From Callorhinus ursinus (Eukaryota > Chordata > Mammalia > Carnivora > Otariidae), in contig NW_020312788.1 of assembly GCF_003265705.1 (NCBI RefSeq), positions 9,256,122-9,320,121 of the forward strand: a stretch of 64,000 nucleotides of DNA, written 5' to 3'. Positions 28,431 through 42,554 of the stretch are shown here, in pieces. Each line of letters begins with the position of its first letter. Positions within the stretch are counted from its first letter, which is position 1. Both the position numbers and the translations under genes were made by a program. The notes under the pieces were generated by a model, which saw only the letters and a program-made list of their open reading frames with translations, was not told the DNA's origin and made no database searches.

Positions 28431-29222
28431 GTCTTATAACTTTCAATAAGTACTGAAAATGATGTTTTTCAAAGAGCTTAACTCTGTTAGACAATGCAAT
28501 TGTACCCAGAGCTACACTTAGAGGCTCACAGTCCTTGTACAATATATCTGTGCATCAACAGTTACTAAATTTCCATGCAGTTGACAACCCAATCTTCACA
28601 TATACTATGGCTCTTAAGGATCTGAAATGCTTTGAACAGTTCTTAAGTGGACTAGTTTAAAATTTTTAGTTACTCAAATAAATGCTTGTTAACCCTCAAT
28701 CCTATACATTTGACAATAATGGTAAAAGTTCCAAGTACAAAATAATACAAAGTCTCATATATTAAAACATAAGTCTAGAATGTAAGCATCATACTTCTGC
28801 CTCCCTATCAGGATTATTAATGGTTTCCCTTATTTAAAACATGATACTTAACATAAACTTTGCCTATTAGTTTTGTCTTGTAGATATTTCCAACATTGTT
28901 TTAGTGCTTTAAAAATAACGTTTTCTGTAATATATGTTTCACTGTAGAAAGTTTAAGAAATATGGAAAAGGAAAAACAAGAAAAAGAATTCCATAATCCC
29001 ACCACCAAAGGTAATAATTACTAACATCTTTGTACAGATAGGCACATTTTATAAAATATGTATTTCCAAAGAGAAGAACTTGTAAATCCTACTTTATAAT
29101 CTTTTTCTTAATACATTTTAAACTTTCCTCAAATTATTAAACAGTAGTCTATAATATAATCATAATTTCCCCCATTACTATAAGTATAATAGTAAAAAAT
29201 CAGTGTTAGGAAAGCATTCGTC

Positions 29223-29247
29223 ACCATCAGCGTTAAGCGCTGATGGT
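29223..29247. repeat. Perfect inverted repeat (10-bp arms, 5-nt loop)
   Basis: ACCATCAGCG and CGCTGATGGT flank TTAAG. The arms are perfectly complementary and unusually G+C-rich for this AT-rich intron. Confidence 0.9.
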
Positions 29248-31119
29248 TGCTGTCAGGTCTCTATCCCTACTACTAGAAAGTTGACTTAGGTGCAAGGCTC
29301 CTCTTAACACAAACTAATTTTCCTTCAAAATAAAACCCCTTCGAAAGGCTTCTGATCCCTGAGTCAAAGATTCTACTAACATATATTAAAATTCTATTAT
29401 AAATATTACCATTCACCACTTCAGGTTCTTCTGGGCTGCTTTCTTTCTAGCTTGTCTTAGAAAACTAAAATAGTTTTAAGGTGTGGCTTTGTTCTGTTAC
29501 TTGTTGGCTTGGTCCTATTTAAGTGTTTTAGTATTGAAATTGTCTTAAAACTGTAAAGCACCCAGATAGATGTCATTCTGATGAGCACTATATAAACTGT
29601 GAAATAAATATATTTACAGATTTTAATGAGAAGGCAAAACAAACTAAAATGAAAGGAAAAACAATGACACTGTAGCTATTATATACACAGGTCCTTTTAA
29701 CTTGGTTTGGAACTTGCTTTATAAGGTCCACCCTAAGTTATAGACTATAAGGTAGGACTAAAAAATACAAACTGGACTACTGTAGGAAAAAAACAGATTT
29801 TAATATTGATTTTACTCAATTTATAAAGTTAAAAAGCAGGGTTTACATTTAAAAGATGAAAGCGGCAACAGGTGGCTACTGACTTGCAATTAGTAAAAAC
29901 TTCTGGCAGAACTATACCATGTAGTAATCACAATGATCTTGGATTGTGAGATGCTACTTAACCTTTGGCAAAAAAAATAAAAATAAAAATAAAAATAATA
30001 ATGAAGTAGTATGATACTATGGGGGTTTATAAGAAAGGTCATTATCACAGGCTAAACAGGTCCAATAATATATTCTCCTGGAACATACAAGCATGGGCTT
30101 GTCTGTACCCAATCAAAAACACTGGTAGCTTATTTCATACTCATTAAACTTTGCAGTTTTCCCTGACTTGTAAAACAATCTTATTCAAAAGCAACACACC
30201 TCAATCCTTTGAAACAAAACGTTTCACTTTGAAGAAGATTTCAGATGAGTGACTGCTGCAAAAGTAAGTGTCTAAAGGTGTAAAGTTAATCAGAGTGCAA
30301 CCCAGGCTTAACCATGGTTAACTGTCAAAGCCACAACTCCCCAAAGACAATCATATGACAGAGCCAGGTTTCAGAAGGCAAGAAGCAATAGCTACTATAA
30401 TGTCTTTGTCCTATGTGTTCTATTTAACCAAACATGGTATTTCTGTCCATTTAATTAATCTTCAGAGAAGCAATTAACTATATAGACACAGGTTGTGGTG
30501 CATTTAAAAACATATTTAAAATAATCTTTGCAGACAATAAAGATTTGTGTAAAAACAATGAGACATGTGAATGATACAAAAAAACATTAATCACTCAGGA
30601 GGATATTAAATGCCTGCATAACTATAATAATGGTGGTTGACATTATTAGAACAATATATAAATGAATCAAAAGTAATAATATAGATATGTTTTGTAGGGT
30701 TTGTTTTAAATGTGGAGAGTAAACAAAAAAAAGGCAGAAAGTTTTAAGTACCATTTAAAAGGAATTGTTTCTGTCTTTAAGAGACAGAAATATCAATTTT
30801 CCCAATTTTAATGCTGAGAAATGTCTACTAACCAATCAATAACGATACCCCAATGCACTCTACCCAAAACCTGTATCAGTCCTCTACTACAGTGTTAACC
30901 ATGCAAAGCCGAAAGTTACTCTCAAGATAAAAGACTCTACTGTGCTTCCAAAAAGAGTATCCCCAAACTATGTTAGGTAAGTTTAAAGACTCCATTAAAA
31001 ACGCCTCATAAATGAGCAAATCTAATTTTTCAAGTGTTTCCATAATCTTCTCAAGCACAAGAAAAATTAATTGCAAACAAATTAAAATGCTAAGTATTAG
31101 ATTGTAAAATGGCCATTTA

Positions 31120-31305
<186 letters not shown>

Positions 31306-34300
31306 TCAATTCTTTTTAAAAAGCAAGTGATGATACCAAGCAACAGTGGACAGGCATGATCAACTTGCATCTGTTTCTGGCCTATTTCCAGAAAATCATT
31401 TAATTATAATATTAATAAAAAAGAGCCTCCTGCTGACTGTGCCATCAGCACACCACCCTCTATCTTGTAATGTAAGGTGACACCAATTATTGCAATTTTC
31501 ATGAAGCAGTAAAGAAAAATATTAACTTTGCATCTTTATTATTGAAATACATCATTACTAAACTTATACACCAAACAGCCTCCATTGGTGTGCATATGTT
31601 TGTCACCTAAATTTTACCTAATCAAAATGAATGACAAAGAGAAACTAAAACTGAAAGTGAGCACAAGCTAAGGGACCACATGTAAAGCCCAGCCCTGTCA
31701 CATCAATTATACTACCACAGTACTTGAAATGACAACAAAATTACAGCCAGCAAGGCACTTGCTCCACGTATTCTCTTCTAGTCAGATACCTTTTACTTCT
31801 TGTGACTATAAAAGACTTTATACCTTGTCTGATGGCCTTAAATATCCAAGCCACTGTCAAGAATAGGAGGCAAACACAAGAAAACCAAGGTCATCTGTGC
31901 TTTAAGCCAGGAACATAGTATAGACTGAGACGGCCATAAGTTCATAGTAAAGAAGTAACGATAGGTATCATCTTTTTCTAAGTGTATTCAATATTTCTGT
32001 ATAAAAAGAGTTCAAATTCTTATATGATACAGTATCATCTGTTAGCTCTTATATATTAAGAAATTTAACAAGAATCACATATTATCCAAACACCTTTTTC
32101 TGTTCATTATCATGGATTTGAAAAGAACTCGTTAAAGCTTTTAAAATGCTGTGAAGTTTTATGTAAAGCGCTGGGACATTAAGACAGATGCTTCTTTCTG
32201 GGAAATTAAATCAATTACCTAGAGAATAAACTCAATACTTCTGTCACATAAAAAAATCGTAAAGCAGGATAATACATTTTTCTAGATTTGCCATAAAAGT
32301 GCTTTAACTGAGACTTATTAACATTATAAAAGCTACCATCAACTAGACTTCCCCATTTCCATATAGTTTGAGTACAGCTGAGTAAGTATAGTTTAGTAAG
32401 AGGTAGAAAATCAAATTTATTTTCAAGCCAAATGAAATCTAATCAAGTTTTAAAAGTCTGTAGTAGGTATGTATACATGTTATATACTAAAGAACAAGAT
32501 CTAAAGAAAGAAAAAAAGTCACTCTTTCTAAAAGGCTACCACAAAGGGTCAACAAACAGTACAAAAGATACAAACTTAGACCTAAAGCATTACAAGTGTC
32601 CACTCTGGCAGGCCAAAAAAAATCAACTTTGAAATTTTGCTTTTATTTCTAACAGTTTGAATTTCCCCAGAGTCCTCTTGCCTCAAAATAAAACCAAGTA
32701 TTCCCAGAACATACATGATTTAATAGTTTGTGAAAATTCCTTTTTCTTTTTATACAATAACTGTAATTCAGACTTAACTTTCATATTTATATATAAATAA
32801 ATATGGCCTCGGTTAATACTTCTTGCTTATACTTACATTTTTTTATCATTTATTTTCATAAAACAATAATAAAGGTACTAATATCAGACATGCTTTAATC
32901 AGATATTATCATAATTTCAAACACTTGTTTAGTAAAATTTTCTACCAAAAAGCACCCTAAAATAAAATTAAAATGTAAGCAAAAGGAGAAATGACCATTT
33001 TAATAGATATACTTAAATAAATGCAGGATTAAGAACCATCACCATTTAAAGATTGAGGTAAATTTAAGAGTAAAGCATCATTTTGGCCTAATTATTCTTA
33101 GAATACTTTGATTCCATTTTAAGATTTCAGTAAAATCATTTGTAGGAAAAAAAAAAACCAGTCCTACAAAACTATGAAAATTCCATCATATATCACAACA
33201 AAATGCCTATATATTGTCTTATACTGAACACTTTCAAACTAAAACAGCAGGCAGCTATTTTACATGCAAAAAAACCCCATAATATTTCTCTGGAATATTA
33301 TAAGCAGGCGTGAAACTTCATAAAAAGGAAATGAAATACCAGCTAAGTAGGTATTATGATCTGTTAGAAACCTATCTAAAACAAAAAAATTAAATTCTAT
33401 TAAAAAATGAGAAAAAACTTAAAAATATACTGTTCAACTAATAAATGATGGCCTATGTGAAATAACATGCTTAGACTGACAATTCCTCAGGAGCGATATG
33501 GTAGCCAACAGAAAAGAATACTTTGACTACACCAAGATTAAAGGAATTTGCTGCCATTGCTATAGCAACTGTCTTAAGAAAACTAACATGTTCAACAACC
33601 TGCAGACCAAAATTAGATTTAGTATGCAATAAAAATATAAATATGGCAATATAGTCTACATTTTAATTTCTGTACAATTTTATAATTGCCTTTTGCACTG
33701 TGAGAATAAGTGCGTTCCTCCTTTAGAGCAACCTATCAAAATAGACTCATTAATGTCCAGTGCACTAATGAGCAATGGGTGAAGAAGGTGTTAATTATGC
33801 CACAGTAAGATTCAAGAAAAAGCCCTGGTGAGCACTTGGAGGTGTGTATAAGCTGAAGGCGTTTCTCCATGTTTATGTATTTACAGCATGATGCAACAGA
33901 ATGACAGCGAAGTGGTCACTCCATGGATAAGAAAGGAAATCTTAGATACAATATACTGCACAAAGAACCCCCAAAGATTAATTAAGGTATGGGGAAGGAG
34001 ACAGGGGAAAGAATCCATTTCTGAAGCTATATGAATTTTCTAAACAGTTTGTTTTAAAGTATACATACATTAAACCAGTCCAGTTTATAGCTTATAAATC
34101 CAAACAGTAATTTAGCCAAAAACTTTGCAAAAACTACATTAATATGCAGTAACAAAAACTTCCAAACAAAAGTTTAAAGAATATTTTCAGAAATGTGATG
34201 CTAGACTTCTATAATTCCTTTCCATGCTGAACTCCTATACACCACACTGAAACTCTATCCACCAGCCTGACCATTTAATTTTTTCTGGTACAAGTGCCTT

Positions 34301-36444
34301 GAGACTTTTCAGAGGTCACTGCAACAGTAGACAGCTTATAACAAAACCATTAGCAGTTTGGCTAGCTTAGGGAAACCTCTTACTTTCCTTTTTTGTTTAT
34401 TATCACTGCATGAATCTGCAGCATATGATAGTTTATAATTTCTCAGGCTTGTTAAATTCATGTTAAAGGTCTGTTTTCTTGTTGAATAAATTTTGTTCAT
34501 ATAATGCTGCCTATTTCATACACTCAGTCTTTAATAGCACCTTTGGTCTATGCGCAACTCACAGATCAAAACAGAGGACTAAAATAGGGGTTGATGATGC
34601 TATTTACATGTGTGATTCCTGCTGTCTTCTTGTTAGTAGCTTTAATATAATAGAAGACCTTGTCTGTTTTGTAATTAACACATCTTTACTGGAGAGATAT
34701 TTGGAAGTGATTGCTGTGAATATACTGGTTAGTAAAATAAACACAATCACACACCACTTTCTGTTATCAGACAAATTTGTGAATTGTACACATTATACTC
34801 CAGATCAACAAACTGTGATATAACAGCCAAGTAGAAGACACATATTTATATAACCCTTTATTTTTCTGAAAATATGTATTCACTCTGACCTTGCAAATAT
34901 AATTAGCTTGTGGGATGTGCAGATTTCAGTACCATGGTTGCTTTACTAATTGCAACTCTTGGAAATAGATACTAAATATTTGGAAGCTGCCAATACAAAA
35001 TAAAAACTGCATCTTTTTTGTACATCTGTCTTAGCTTATAAAAGCAAAATAGTTTTAAAAACAATACTGTGTTCCATATTTATTCCAAGCACACCCAAGG
35101 GTCAAGAACCTATCATTTCATTTTAATAACGAGTCTGGTTTAGGACTCAAAACTGCAATTATTTTCAAATTCAGTTTAATCCATAATTTTTTTGGCTTCT
35201 TTCATGAGTATAGTACAGTTTACCCAATATGCTACTTATTTTCAATTCATATTTTCATATCAACTGCTAGGTCACTGAGAGACTAGACTAAATTTCTAAG
35301 CATCAATCTAGGTTTCCCAATTTTTCCATTCAAAGGAGGCTATGTTGTAAATCTCCTAAAATTACTTTAATACAAAGGTGTTAGAAGGAAAAATGCATAC
35401 ACACTTTTGGCAGTAGTTACTATAATTATCATCTCTCCATCTCTCTCTCTCTTAATAATAGCTGCCTCTGGCATTTCCAATTGCACTTATATTGAAGTCA
35501 ATGACTATGGAAAGTGCTTAGAAATAAAATGAACCGAAATAATTTTTTTAACAAAGTTTGAAAGAAAAATTTTAAGACCTCAAAATCAATTTCAAATATC
35601 AAAAAAAGAGAAAAGTTGCAATTCAGTTACCAGTTGTTACGTATTTAAAAACATAAAGTCTCTACATGTCTTTTATAGTCTAAAAGACTATAAAAAATGT
35701 TAGGTGTAGAAAGAAAAGCAGCACTCCATATCAAATACCCTTTATCACCTAGAAATGACCTATTATCAACTGCTTAGGTTGTTTCTAGATTCTTTAAAAA
35801 TTAAGGGTGCATGTGACCTGGGCAGTACTGCTGGGGTTTGTGACCCTTTCGTTACTTCTGCTGCCGTGCACTGCCAAGCATCTATAAGAGAAAAACATCT
35901 TCTGTCTCTTGTAAGCCCACAGCATAAAAAATTCAAAGAAATCTTACTTTTTATGCCATTTCCAATGAAAAGCACTAAGAACTAAAACTGACTCATGCCA
36001 AATGCATATCACTGAATTGCTGTGATTTCTTAGTCTCAAGTTTGCAACACGGAAATTATTTATAAAATGTCAATTTTAGCTCTGGAAAAGAAATTCCTAT
36101 GTGTATGTACATTCTCTTTCCTCATCCTTGGAGAACTGCTTACTGTAGCTAGAGATCTGTAGTACAACTTCAATATACTGGGGGAGAAGGGGGATGGGGT
36201 GTAACTAGCATAATGTACTTTTCTTGACAAGTGAAGACATGCATCAAAATTCAAACAGTAAAGCGCAAGTTCTGAACATGTATGCCTTAATGAAAACAAA
36301 TGGATCTTTAGAAACTAGTATGGCAAAAGGTAATTAGACTTTTCAGATTCATAAAACTTTATAAAAAGAATATAGTTAAATCATAAAGTTCAGCAGAATT
36401 TTTTAGGGTATGCATGTAGTCAGTCTGGTAATAGGTACTTAAAT

Positions 36445-36605
36445 GTTTGAGACCCTGGAGTCAGAATCCTGCCTAAGTTACAATTCTGTTCTACCACTAG
36501 CTAGCTCAGTAATCCAGGATAAGTTATTTACGCTCTCAATGTCTCTCCATTTGCTCATGAATGACACCTCACGGAGTTGGCGATAAGATTAAATAAAATA
36601 CATGT
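36445..36605 (+). mobile_element. MIR SINE
   Basis: GAGTCAGAATCCTGCCTAAG, TCTACCACTAGCTAGCTCAG and AAGATTAAATAAAATACATG fall in MIR order. Confidence 0.6.
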
Positions 36606-36639
36606 ATACCTGCCACCGTATTTCTCAGTGTTATTAACG

Positions 36640-37100
36640 GTGGCAGTCACAGAGTTGCCTAGCTCAGACCTCTGTTCAACAGAAGCTGCTGCAGAGAGCA
36701 TGGCTGACTCACCACCTCCACATGCTAGACCTTTGGATCTTCTGGGAGTTCACCCCAGGTCATGTTTCCCTCGGGCTACTCCCAGGTAATGACTGGGCAA
36801 AGTGGGGGTACTAGAAACTAGCCATTCCTGCCAAACAGAGGAAGGATTCCTCTAAAGGGCAACTTTGTCTCAAGGACTCCCCATCAGTCTGGCTGAAACT
36901 TTCTCAGAAACATGCTGTATAGTCTGATACTGTGCCTACCTTCCCAATTGTACCGAATTCCCAATTCTACCTTCCTTTTCTCCTTCCACAGGGTCGCACC
37001 TGTACTGCTGTCCCCTTTATCCATCACAGGTATTTACCCAAATAAATCTCTTGCACAGCTCATCCCATTTGGAACCTGCTTCTTGGAGCACCCCAACTGA
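36640..37100 (+). mobile_element. Possible old LTR or LTR-like repeat
   Basis: The 3' part has a CCCAAATAAATCTCTTGCAC block followed by CTGCTTCTTGGAGCACCCCA, a pattern seen at the ends of old mammalian LTRs with a poly(A) signal. I cannot name the family and no internal viral sequence is present. Confidence 0.3.
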
Positions 37101-37218
37101 TCTGGTAAACAGCGGAGTACTGTTACTGCAACAGAGTGTTAAAGTTAGAAAAAAGCTACTCCCAAAACCACATATCCAGACACTCGACATATGAAAACAT
37201 CAATAGAAAATTAGGGAG

Positions 37219-37333
37219 GGAGCACCTGGCTGGCTCAGTCAGAAGACCATGCAACTCCTAATCTTGGGGTTGTGAGTTCAAGCCCCACCCTGGGGATAGA
37301 GATTACTTAAAGAAAATATTTTAAAAAAGAAAA
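37219..37333 (+). mobile_element. Short carnivore tRNA-Lys SINE subtype
   Basis: AGCACCTGGCTGGCTCAGTC to GAGATTACTTAAAGAAAATA, lacking the CT-rich region. AAAATTAGGGA is duplicated at both ends. Confidence 0.9.
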
Positions 37334-37984
37334 GAAAATTAGGGAGAAACATTTAAAGACATCTATTTCCTTAGAAAAATTCCTAATTAAAGTTTTTTTT
37401 TAAAAGTATACAGTTATACCCAATATTATTATCTCTTTTTAAAAGTAACAATATCCCTAGAATCTTGACACTCCTGTAAAACAGATATTTCTAGACAGTG
37501 ACAAATAAACACTAAACTTAAAAACTGAACTAGACTATTTATGAGCTACCAGAGACTATCACCTCTGGGTCACTGGTCTGATACCAGAATACCAATTCTA
37601 TCTGGTGGCTACTCACCTAGCCTATATAAAATGAGCAAGTGACTTCAGATTCCTTTCTGGTACACAAACTAAAGCAATACAGTTGGTATGCTTATTGACA
37701 GTTCCCCAAAAAGGAAAGAAATTAAGCTTTAGAGACTAAAAGAGCTCAACCATGTTAACAAGGTAGTAAGGCAGCTGGATAAGGGGAATAAAGGACTTAC
37801 ATACACTGCTTGTGCTTTAACATCATCTTCAAAAAAAAAATGCAAATATAACCTTCAAACTACCATCTCTCAGTAGCCACGATCATTTTTGCAAGAAAAA
37901 TATGTAAAAGTTAATACTTGGTTGTGTATCACTTTTATATATATTTACTGAGCTTATTAATTAAATATTGTACAGAAATTATCT

Positions 37985-38160
37985 TGTGTAAGCCTCTGAA
38001 GACCCAAGAGGCAGGTATTAATATTCATAATTTATGCATGAGAAAAATGGAGGCTCAGAGAACTTGGATAAATTAATGACACAACCAGCAAAGTGATACC
38101 ACTATGATTTGTACATACACAGCATGCCAAAGCTAGTACTCTTCATCACCAAGCTATTTG
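37985..38160 (-). mobile_element. MIR SINE, antisense
   Basis: AATGGAGGCTCAGAGAACTT and the following ACACAACCAGCAAAGTGA read as the reverse complement of MIR. Confidence 0.6.
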
Positions 38161-38204
38161 ATGTAACACTTTCTCCTAACACAAAAGCAAGAAAAGACTA
38201 CTAT

Positions 38205-38315
38205 TAGATTCAGTTACTTGACAGCAAGGTTTGCGTCTTATTTGCCATCAAATACCCATTCCCCAGCAGAGTACCTGGCATACATAATGTTACAGAATAA
38301 ATATGTATTAAATCA
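38205..38315 (+). mobile_element. L2 3' end fragment
   Basis: AGCAAGGTTTGCGTCTTATT then GCAGAGTACCTGGCATACAT and AATAAATATGTATTAAAT follow the L2 tail. Confidence 0.5.
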
Positions 38316-39500
38316 AGAGCTCCAAAGAAAGCATTTTATATAAAGTTTTACCATTCATGTTTATTTTTCCTTCAAAAAGGGGCAGGGCATTTGTTTTCTA
38401 TAAAAATCTAATCACTAGCTTTACAAAATATATACTTACCATTTCTTTATCACTGCTCAGTTTTGAATTCATAAAATACTTACCCATTGCATACTGAACT
38501 GAAAAACCCCAAACATCACAAAGCACTGACCTCTGTTTAGTTTAGTTCAGAATAAAAACTTCATCCAGTAAAGCAATTTGGAATGTAAAAAGTGGCAGTG
38601 GGTATCTATTAATCAGCTTACTAGTCGTCTAAGAATAATCACTGAGGAATCAACTATGACCTACAAGAATATCTAGCACAATAATCAATCCTAACTTATT
38701 TAGGAAATTACAATGATAAGAACATATTAAACATATGATAAGAACTTATTAAAATATATGGGCTAGGGAAAGGCTTCTTATACAATGTCATAGTTCGCAT
38801 TTGCTGGTACAATACTGGCATTAACAACAAGGAGTAGATCTTGTTCTTTACGTCTCCAGTGTATGCCTGTGACACAGTACTGATCAGTAAGTATCTGGAG
38901 AATGATCAAGCATCACTAGATTGGGGAAAGAAAAGTATTTCAGAATCAAAAGTCAATAATATTTTTATAAGTAATGGGAAGAGTTTTAAAGGTTTCCTTT
39001 ATCTTTACTGAAACAGCTTAATTTGAACTAATTTGAAACAGATTTCTATCACTCAAAATACATAGCAAGTACTAAACAATAATAAAGTAGCTCAAAGACA
39101 CAATTATTAACACAGAAACTATAAATTAAAAGAACGATACTATTAGTTCTATATAAGATTTATGTTTCTTAGAACTTTAAACATAAAATTGCTTTAACAT
39201 TCCTAGTTGACAATTTCTGATAATAAGAGTGTAAAACAGGAAGCAAACAAAAGATAATATAGTAACTAAACTTGTTCCAAGAGTTGGATGGGTATGCTCA
39301 CAGAGCTATATTAGGAGTAGAAATAGAATTTTTATGTGTCCTATTTTCTATTTTTCTCTTGCAATCTGGAAAACTAGATGAAGAAAAGGTGTGTGTATGT
39401 GTATACAATTTGAGAGTAGGACTATCCAGCCCTAACTGACCCTTACGGGATACTGATCAAAAGAAAATCTTATGGACAACAGGTATTCTAAGTATCTTTC

Positions 39501-39591
39501 ACTACCTCAGATACCACCCTGAACGCTCCCAGTCTTGTCTGATCTCAGAAGCTAAGCAGGGTGGGGGCTGGTTAGTACTTGGATGGGAGAC
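39501..39591 (+). pseudogene. 5S rRNA pseudogene, 3'-truncated
   Basis: The phrases ATACCACCCTGAACGC, GTCTGATCTCAGAAGCTAAG and GGTTAGTACTTGGATGGGAG match 5S rRNA in order from about nucleotide 3 to 91. The last 28 nt or so, including the end of box C and the terminator, are missing and the copy has several substitutions. It has no A-rich tail. The internal box A (GCTAAGCAGGGTGGG) is nearly intact, but a truncated copy is unlikely to be a functional gene. Confidence 0.9.
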
Positions 39592-39856
39592 ATTAATCAC
39601 CTCAAAGGCCAGAATTTTAATGTATGTATTTTTCTCTCCATCAGCATGTCCTAGAGAAATATGTCAGAAAAATAGTAAGTGCTCAGTAAAAAAAAAAAAA
39701 AATCTGCTGATTCAGAAGAGTATTCTTAAATTAGGAGATACAAAATACAAGGGAAAGTTTTCATTTCTTTTGTAGTCATCACTCTTACCTTCTTAAAGTG
39801 AGCAACACAGTTACAGACTTGTTCTTAATAAAATTCTCAGAAATACTCATATTCTA

Positions 39857-40052
39857 GGTGCGCCTGGGTGGCTCAGTCATTAAGCATCTGCCTTCGGCTC
39901 AGGTCATGATCCCAGGGTCCTGGGATGGCGCCCCACATCGGGCTCCCTGCTCGGCAGGAAGCCTGCTTCTCCCTCTCCCACTCCCCCTGCTGTGTGCCCT
40001 CTCTCGCTGTTTCTCTCTCTGTCAAATGAATAAATAAAATCTTTAAAAAAAG
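39857..40052 (+). mobile_element. Carnivore tRNA-Lys SINE
   Basis: A full-length SINE flanked by AGAAATAYTYATATTCTA copies. Confidence 0.95.
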
Positions 40053-40118
40053 AGAAATATTTATATTCTATATTTTAAAATATGCTAGTTGTTAATGTAT
40101 TTAATAGCAATTAATTTA

Positions 40119-40297
40119 TTTTTTTTAAAAGATTTTATTTATTTATTTGAGATACAGAGTGAGAGCGCACAAGCTGGGAGACAGAGGGAGAAGGAGAAGC
40201 AGGCTCCCCACTGAGCAGGGAGCCCGGCGCAGGGTCCTGGGATCACAACCTGAGCTGAAGGTAGATGCTTAACCGACTGAGCCACTCAGGCACCCCT
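40119..40297 (-). mobile_element. Carnivore tRNA-Lys SINE
   Basis: An antisense copy from a T-run to GAGCCACTCAGGCACCCC, with GCAATTAATTTA at both flanks. Confidence 0.94.
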
Positions 40298-40319
40298 AAG
40301 TTGCAATTAATTTAATCTT

Positions 40320-40560
40320 GAGAATAAAATGTTTATTGCACATCTCCTATATGGCAGGGGCACTCGGCTCACGACGTATCACTTCATAATACTGGGAAAT
40401 AGGTACTAAAAGCCCTGTTTTATAGATGAGAAAACTGAAGCTCAAGATTAGATAACTTGCTCAAAGTTATACTATAAAGAAGAGATAAAGAGATAAGAAG
40501 GGGATTCGACTGCAGCCCTGATCCCAAAGCCTGTGCTCTTCATTCCTCTATGCCCTGCCT
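40320..40560 (-). mobile_element. MIR SINE, antisense
   Basis: TTTTATAGATGAGAAAACTG, ATAACTTGCTCAAAGTTATA and CCAAAGCCTGTGCTCTTCAT are the reverse complement of MIR in order. Confidence 0.7.
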
Positions 40561-40769
40561 TTATGATATGTATTTTTTAACAATAAGAAAAAGCTAAAAC
40601 AAAACTATTTTTGAGTAGTTTATACAATCTCCACCACCTTAAAGCTTCTAATACAAAACTTTTGGATAAGTAAAATATTTGCCCCCATTTACCCTGAAAA
40701 AGATAAAATCTTACAAATCTCTCAAAAGGTAAACTCTCATAATATTCATTCCCTAATCCTTTCCTCTAT

Positions 40770-40963
40770 TTTTTTTTAAAGATTTTATTTATTTATTTGA
40801 CAGAGAGAGACATCGAGAGCAGGAACACAAGCAGGGGGAGTGGGAGAGGGAGAAGCAGGCTTCCCGCTGAGCAGGGAGCCCGATGTGGGACTCGATCCCA
40901 GGACCCTGGGATCATGACCTGAGCCGAAGGCAGACGCTTAACGATTCAGCCACCCAGGCGCCC
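40770..40963 (-). mobile_element. Carnivore tRNA-Lys SINE
   Basis: A full-length antisense copy ending GCCACCCAGGCGCCCC. CCTTTCCTC occurs at both flanks. Confidence 0.95.
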
Positions 40964-41164
40964 CTTTCCTCCTATATTTGCATTTACTTTTCAAAGCCCC
41001 ATTTTTTTATAAAATGCTGAATAAAGATAACAATAACAACATCAAAAACTACTCATTTTACATTCTAAAATATCTGTGAGAAAAGCATGAACAAAGAGGT
41101 AAGTAAGTATACCACCTGGAATAGAATTATTTCTACATTCTTCTCCAGAAGGACAAACTTCTCT

Positions 41165-41335
41165 TTTCTGAGTGACGTCCCGCCTGCCTATCAAAGCTCA
41201 GTCCAAGCTTCACTTACTTTGTGCAGCCATACCAATTTCTCTCTTCTTCCAATTTGCATTTACTATGTTTGCTACACAATTACTACTTTATTGCAAATTG
41301 GCACATACAAGGTTCTGATTAAGTATTTGTTGAAT
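41165..41335 (+). mobile_element. L2 fragment
   Basis: CAAAGCTCAGTCCAAGCTTC to AAGTATTTGTTGAATTAT follows the L2 3' region in order, with divergence. Confidence 0.45.
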
Positions 41336-42554
41336 TATTTCTCTCTCTAGCAATCAATTTAATACTTAGTTATAGAAACAAAGCAGTATCAGTGTAATTT
41401 GTATTCTATCAATATTCAATGCAGGATTATCAGCACATAATTGGCAAAATGTTATCTGGCTCACTAGATATATGTTATCTGGCATATACTAAATGTATAT
41501 GACTTAACTTCTCAAAATGACAAAGACTGGTTTTTTATCTATTTTATATACCAGAATCATTAGCACACAGGCAAGATGAGGTGTACTTAAGAAACACCTG
41601 CTGATAAGTTATTTCTGACCAGACTGAATAAAAATTTCTCAAGAAAATTCAACCAGTGTGAAGATTTATTTGGACTAAAGGGTTACTAGTGGGTTTTTTC
41701 TTTTAATGTTTTCAAAATAGAGAACAAACACAAAGATTGATATCAGTTAGCAGGTAACATATGACCATTTTACTGACAGGAATTGTGATAAGAAAATAGG
41801 TTCTCAAAAGTAGTAATAGTTGCATGGTAGTTTTATGACTTTGCAAAAAGTCATCATTCTTTTTGCCCTAAAGAAGTATAATCATATTATAAGCTAAATT
41901 AACTTCTAAATCTGCTGCTGGATCAAGTCCAGTTGTGGGCTGAATAAACAAGATAAAAAACTTTAAGCAAGAGGCTGCAACTTTACTACTTAAGAACTGA
42001 AGCTTAAAATATTTGAATATGTGTATTTTACAAATAAACTAAAACAAAATTTTAAAAACTATTTCACTGACAAGTTTAGAGTCAAGCTCATCAGTAATTT
42101 CTACAGCTTACTCTCCATTTAAATTATACATGTTATCATTTTCCACCTTTTAAACATTTTTTACATTTACAGGACATTTTTGAACATTTACAGGATTATA
42201 TAATATACAGAGTGCTATAGATTCTTTATCATATAGTATATCTTATTATTTATGTAGGTCTCAACGTTTGGTCCCAGGGATGTCGCAAAAGCTGACAGGA
42301 ATGAGTCTGTCTAAATTGTTTTTTAAAATTAATACAACAAATACTGTATGAGGAAAATCAATTAATACATAGTAACTACTATAAATAGTAAAGTGAACTA
42401 TTGAGAACTTAGCTAAAATGTGTAGCCCCTTACCCTGACTTACACTGAAGGGAATGGTATCTATCCATATCAGAAAAAGTTTTGCAATGACCTATGGTAC
42501 TCATTTTCCAATCCTGAGTTACTCTAATTACATAGTTCATAAGTGTCTAATATT

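Noticed and set aside
28850..29170. A specific DNA transposon or L1 family assignment
   Set aside because: Phrases such as TTCCATAATCCCACCACC are reminiscent of an old mammalian repeat, but I could not fix its identity or edges.
34479..34823. A 114-codon plus-strand frame in a PSMD14 intron
   Set aside because: No domain, no splice or promoter context, and the composition is like random AT-rich intron.
39501..39591. A functional 5S rRNA gene
   Set aside because: The 3' end with part of box C and the T-run terminator is missing, and several bases differ.
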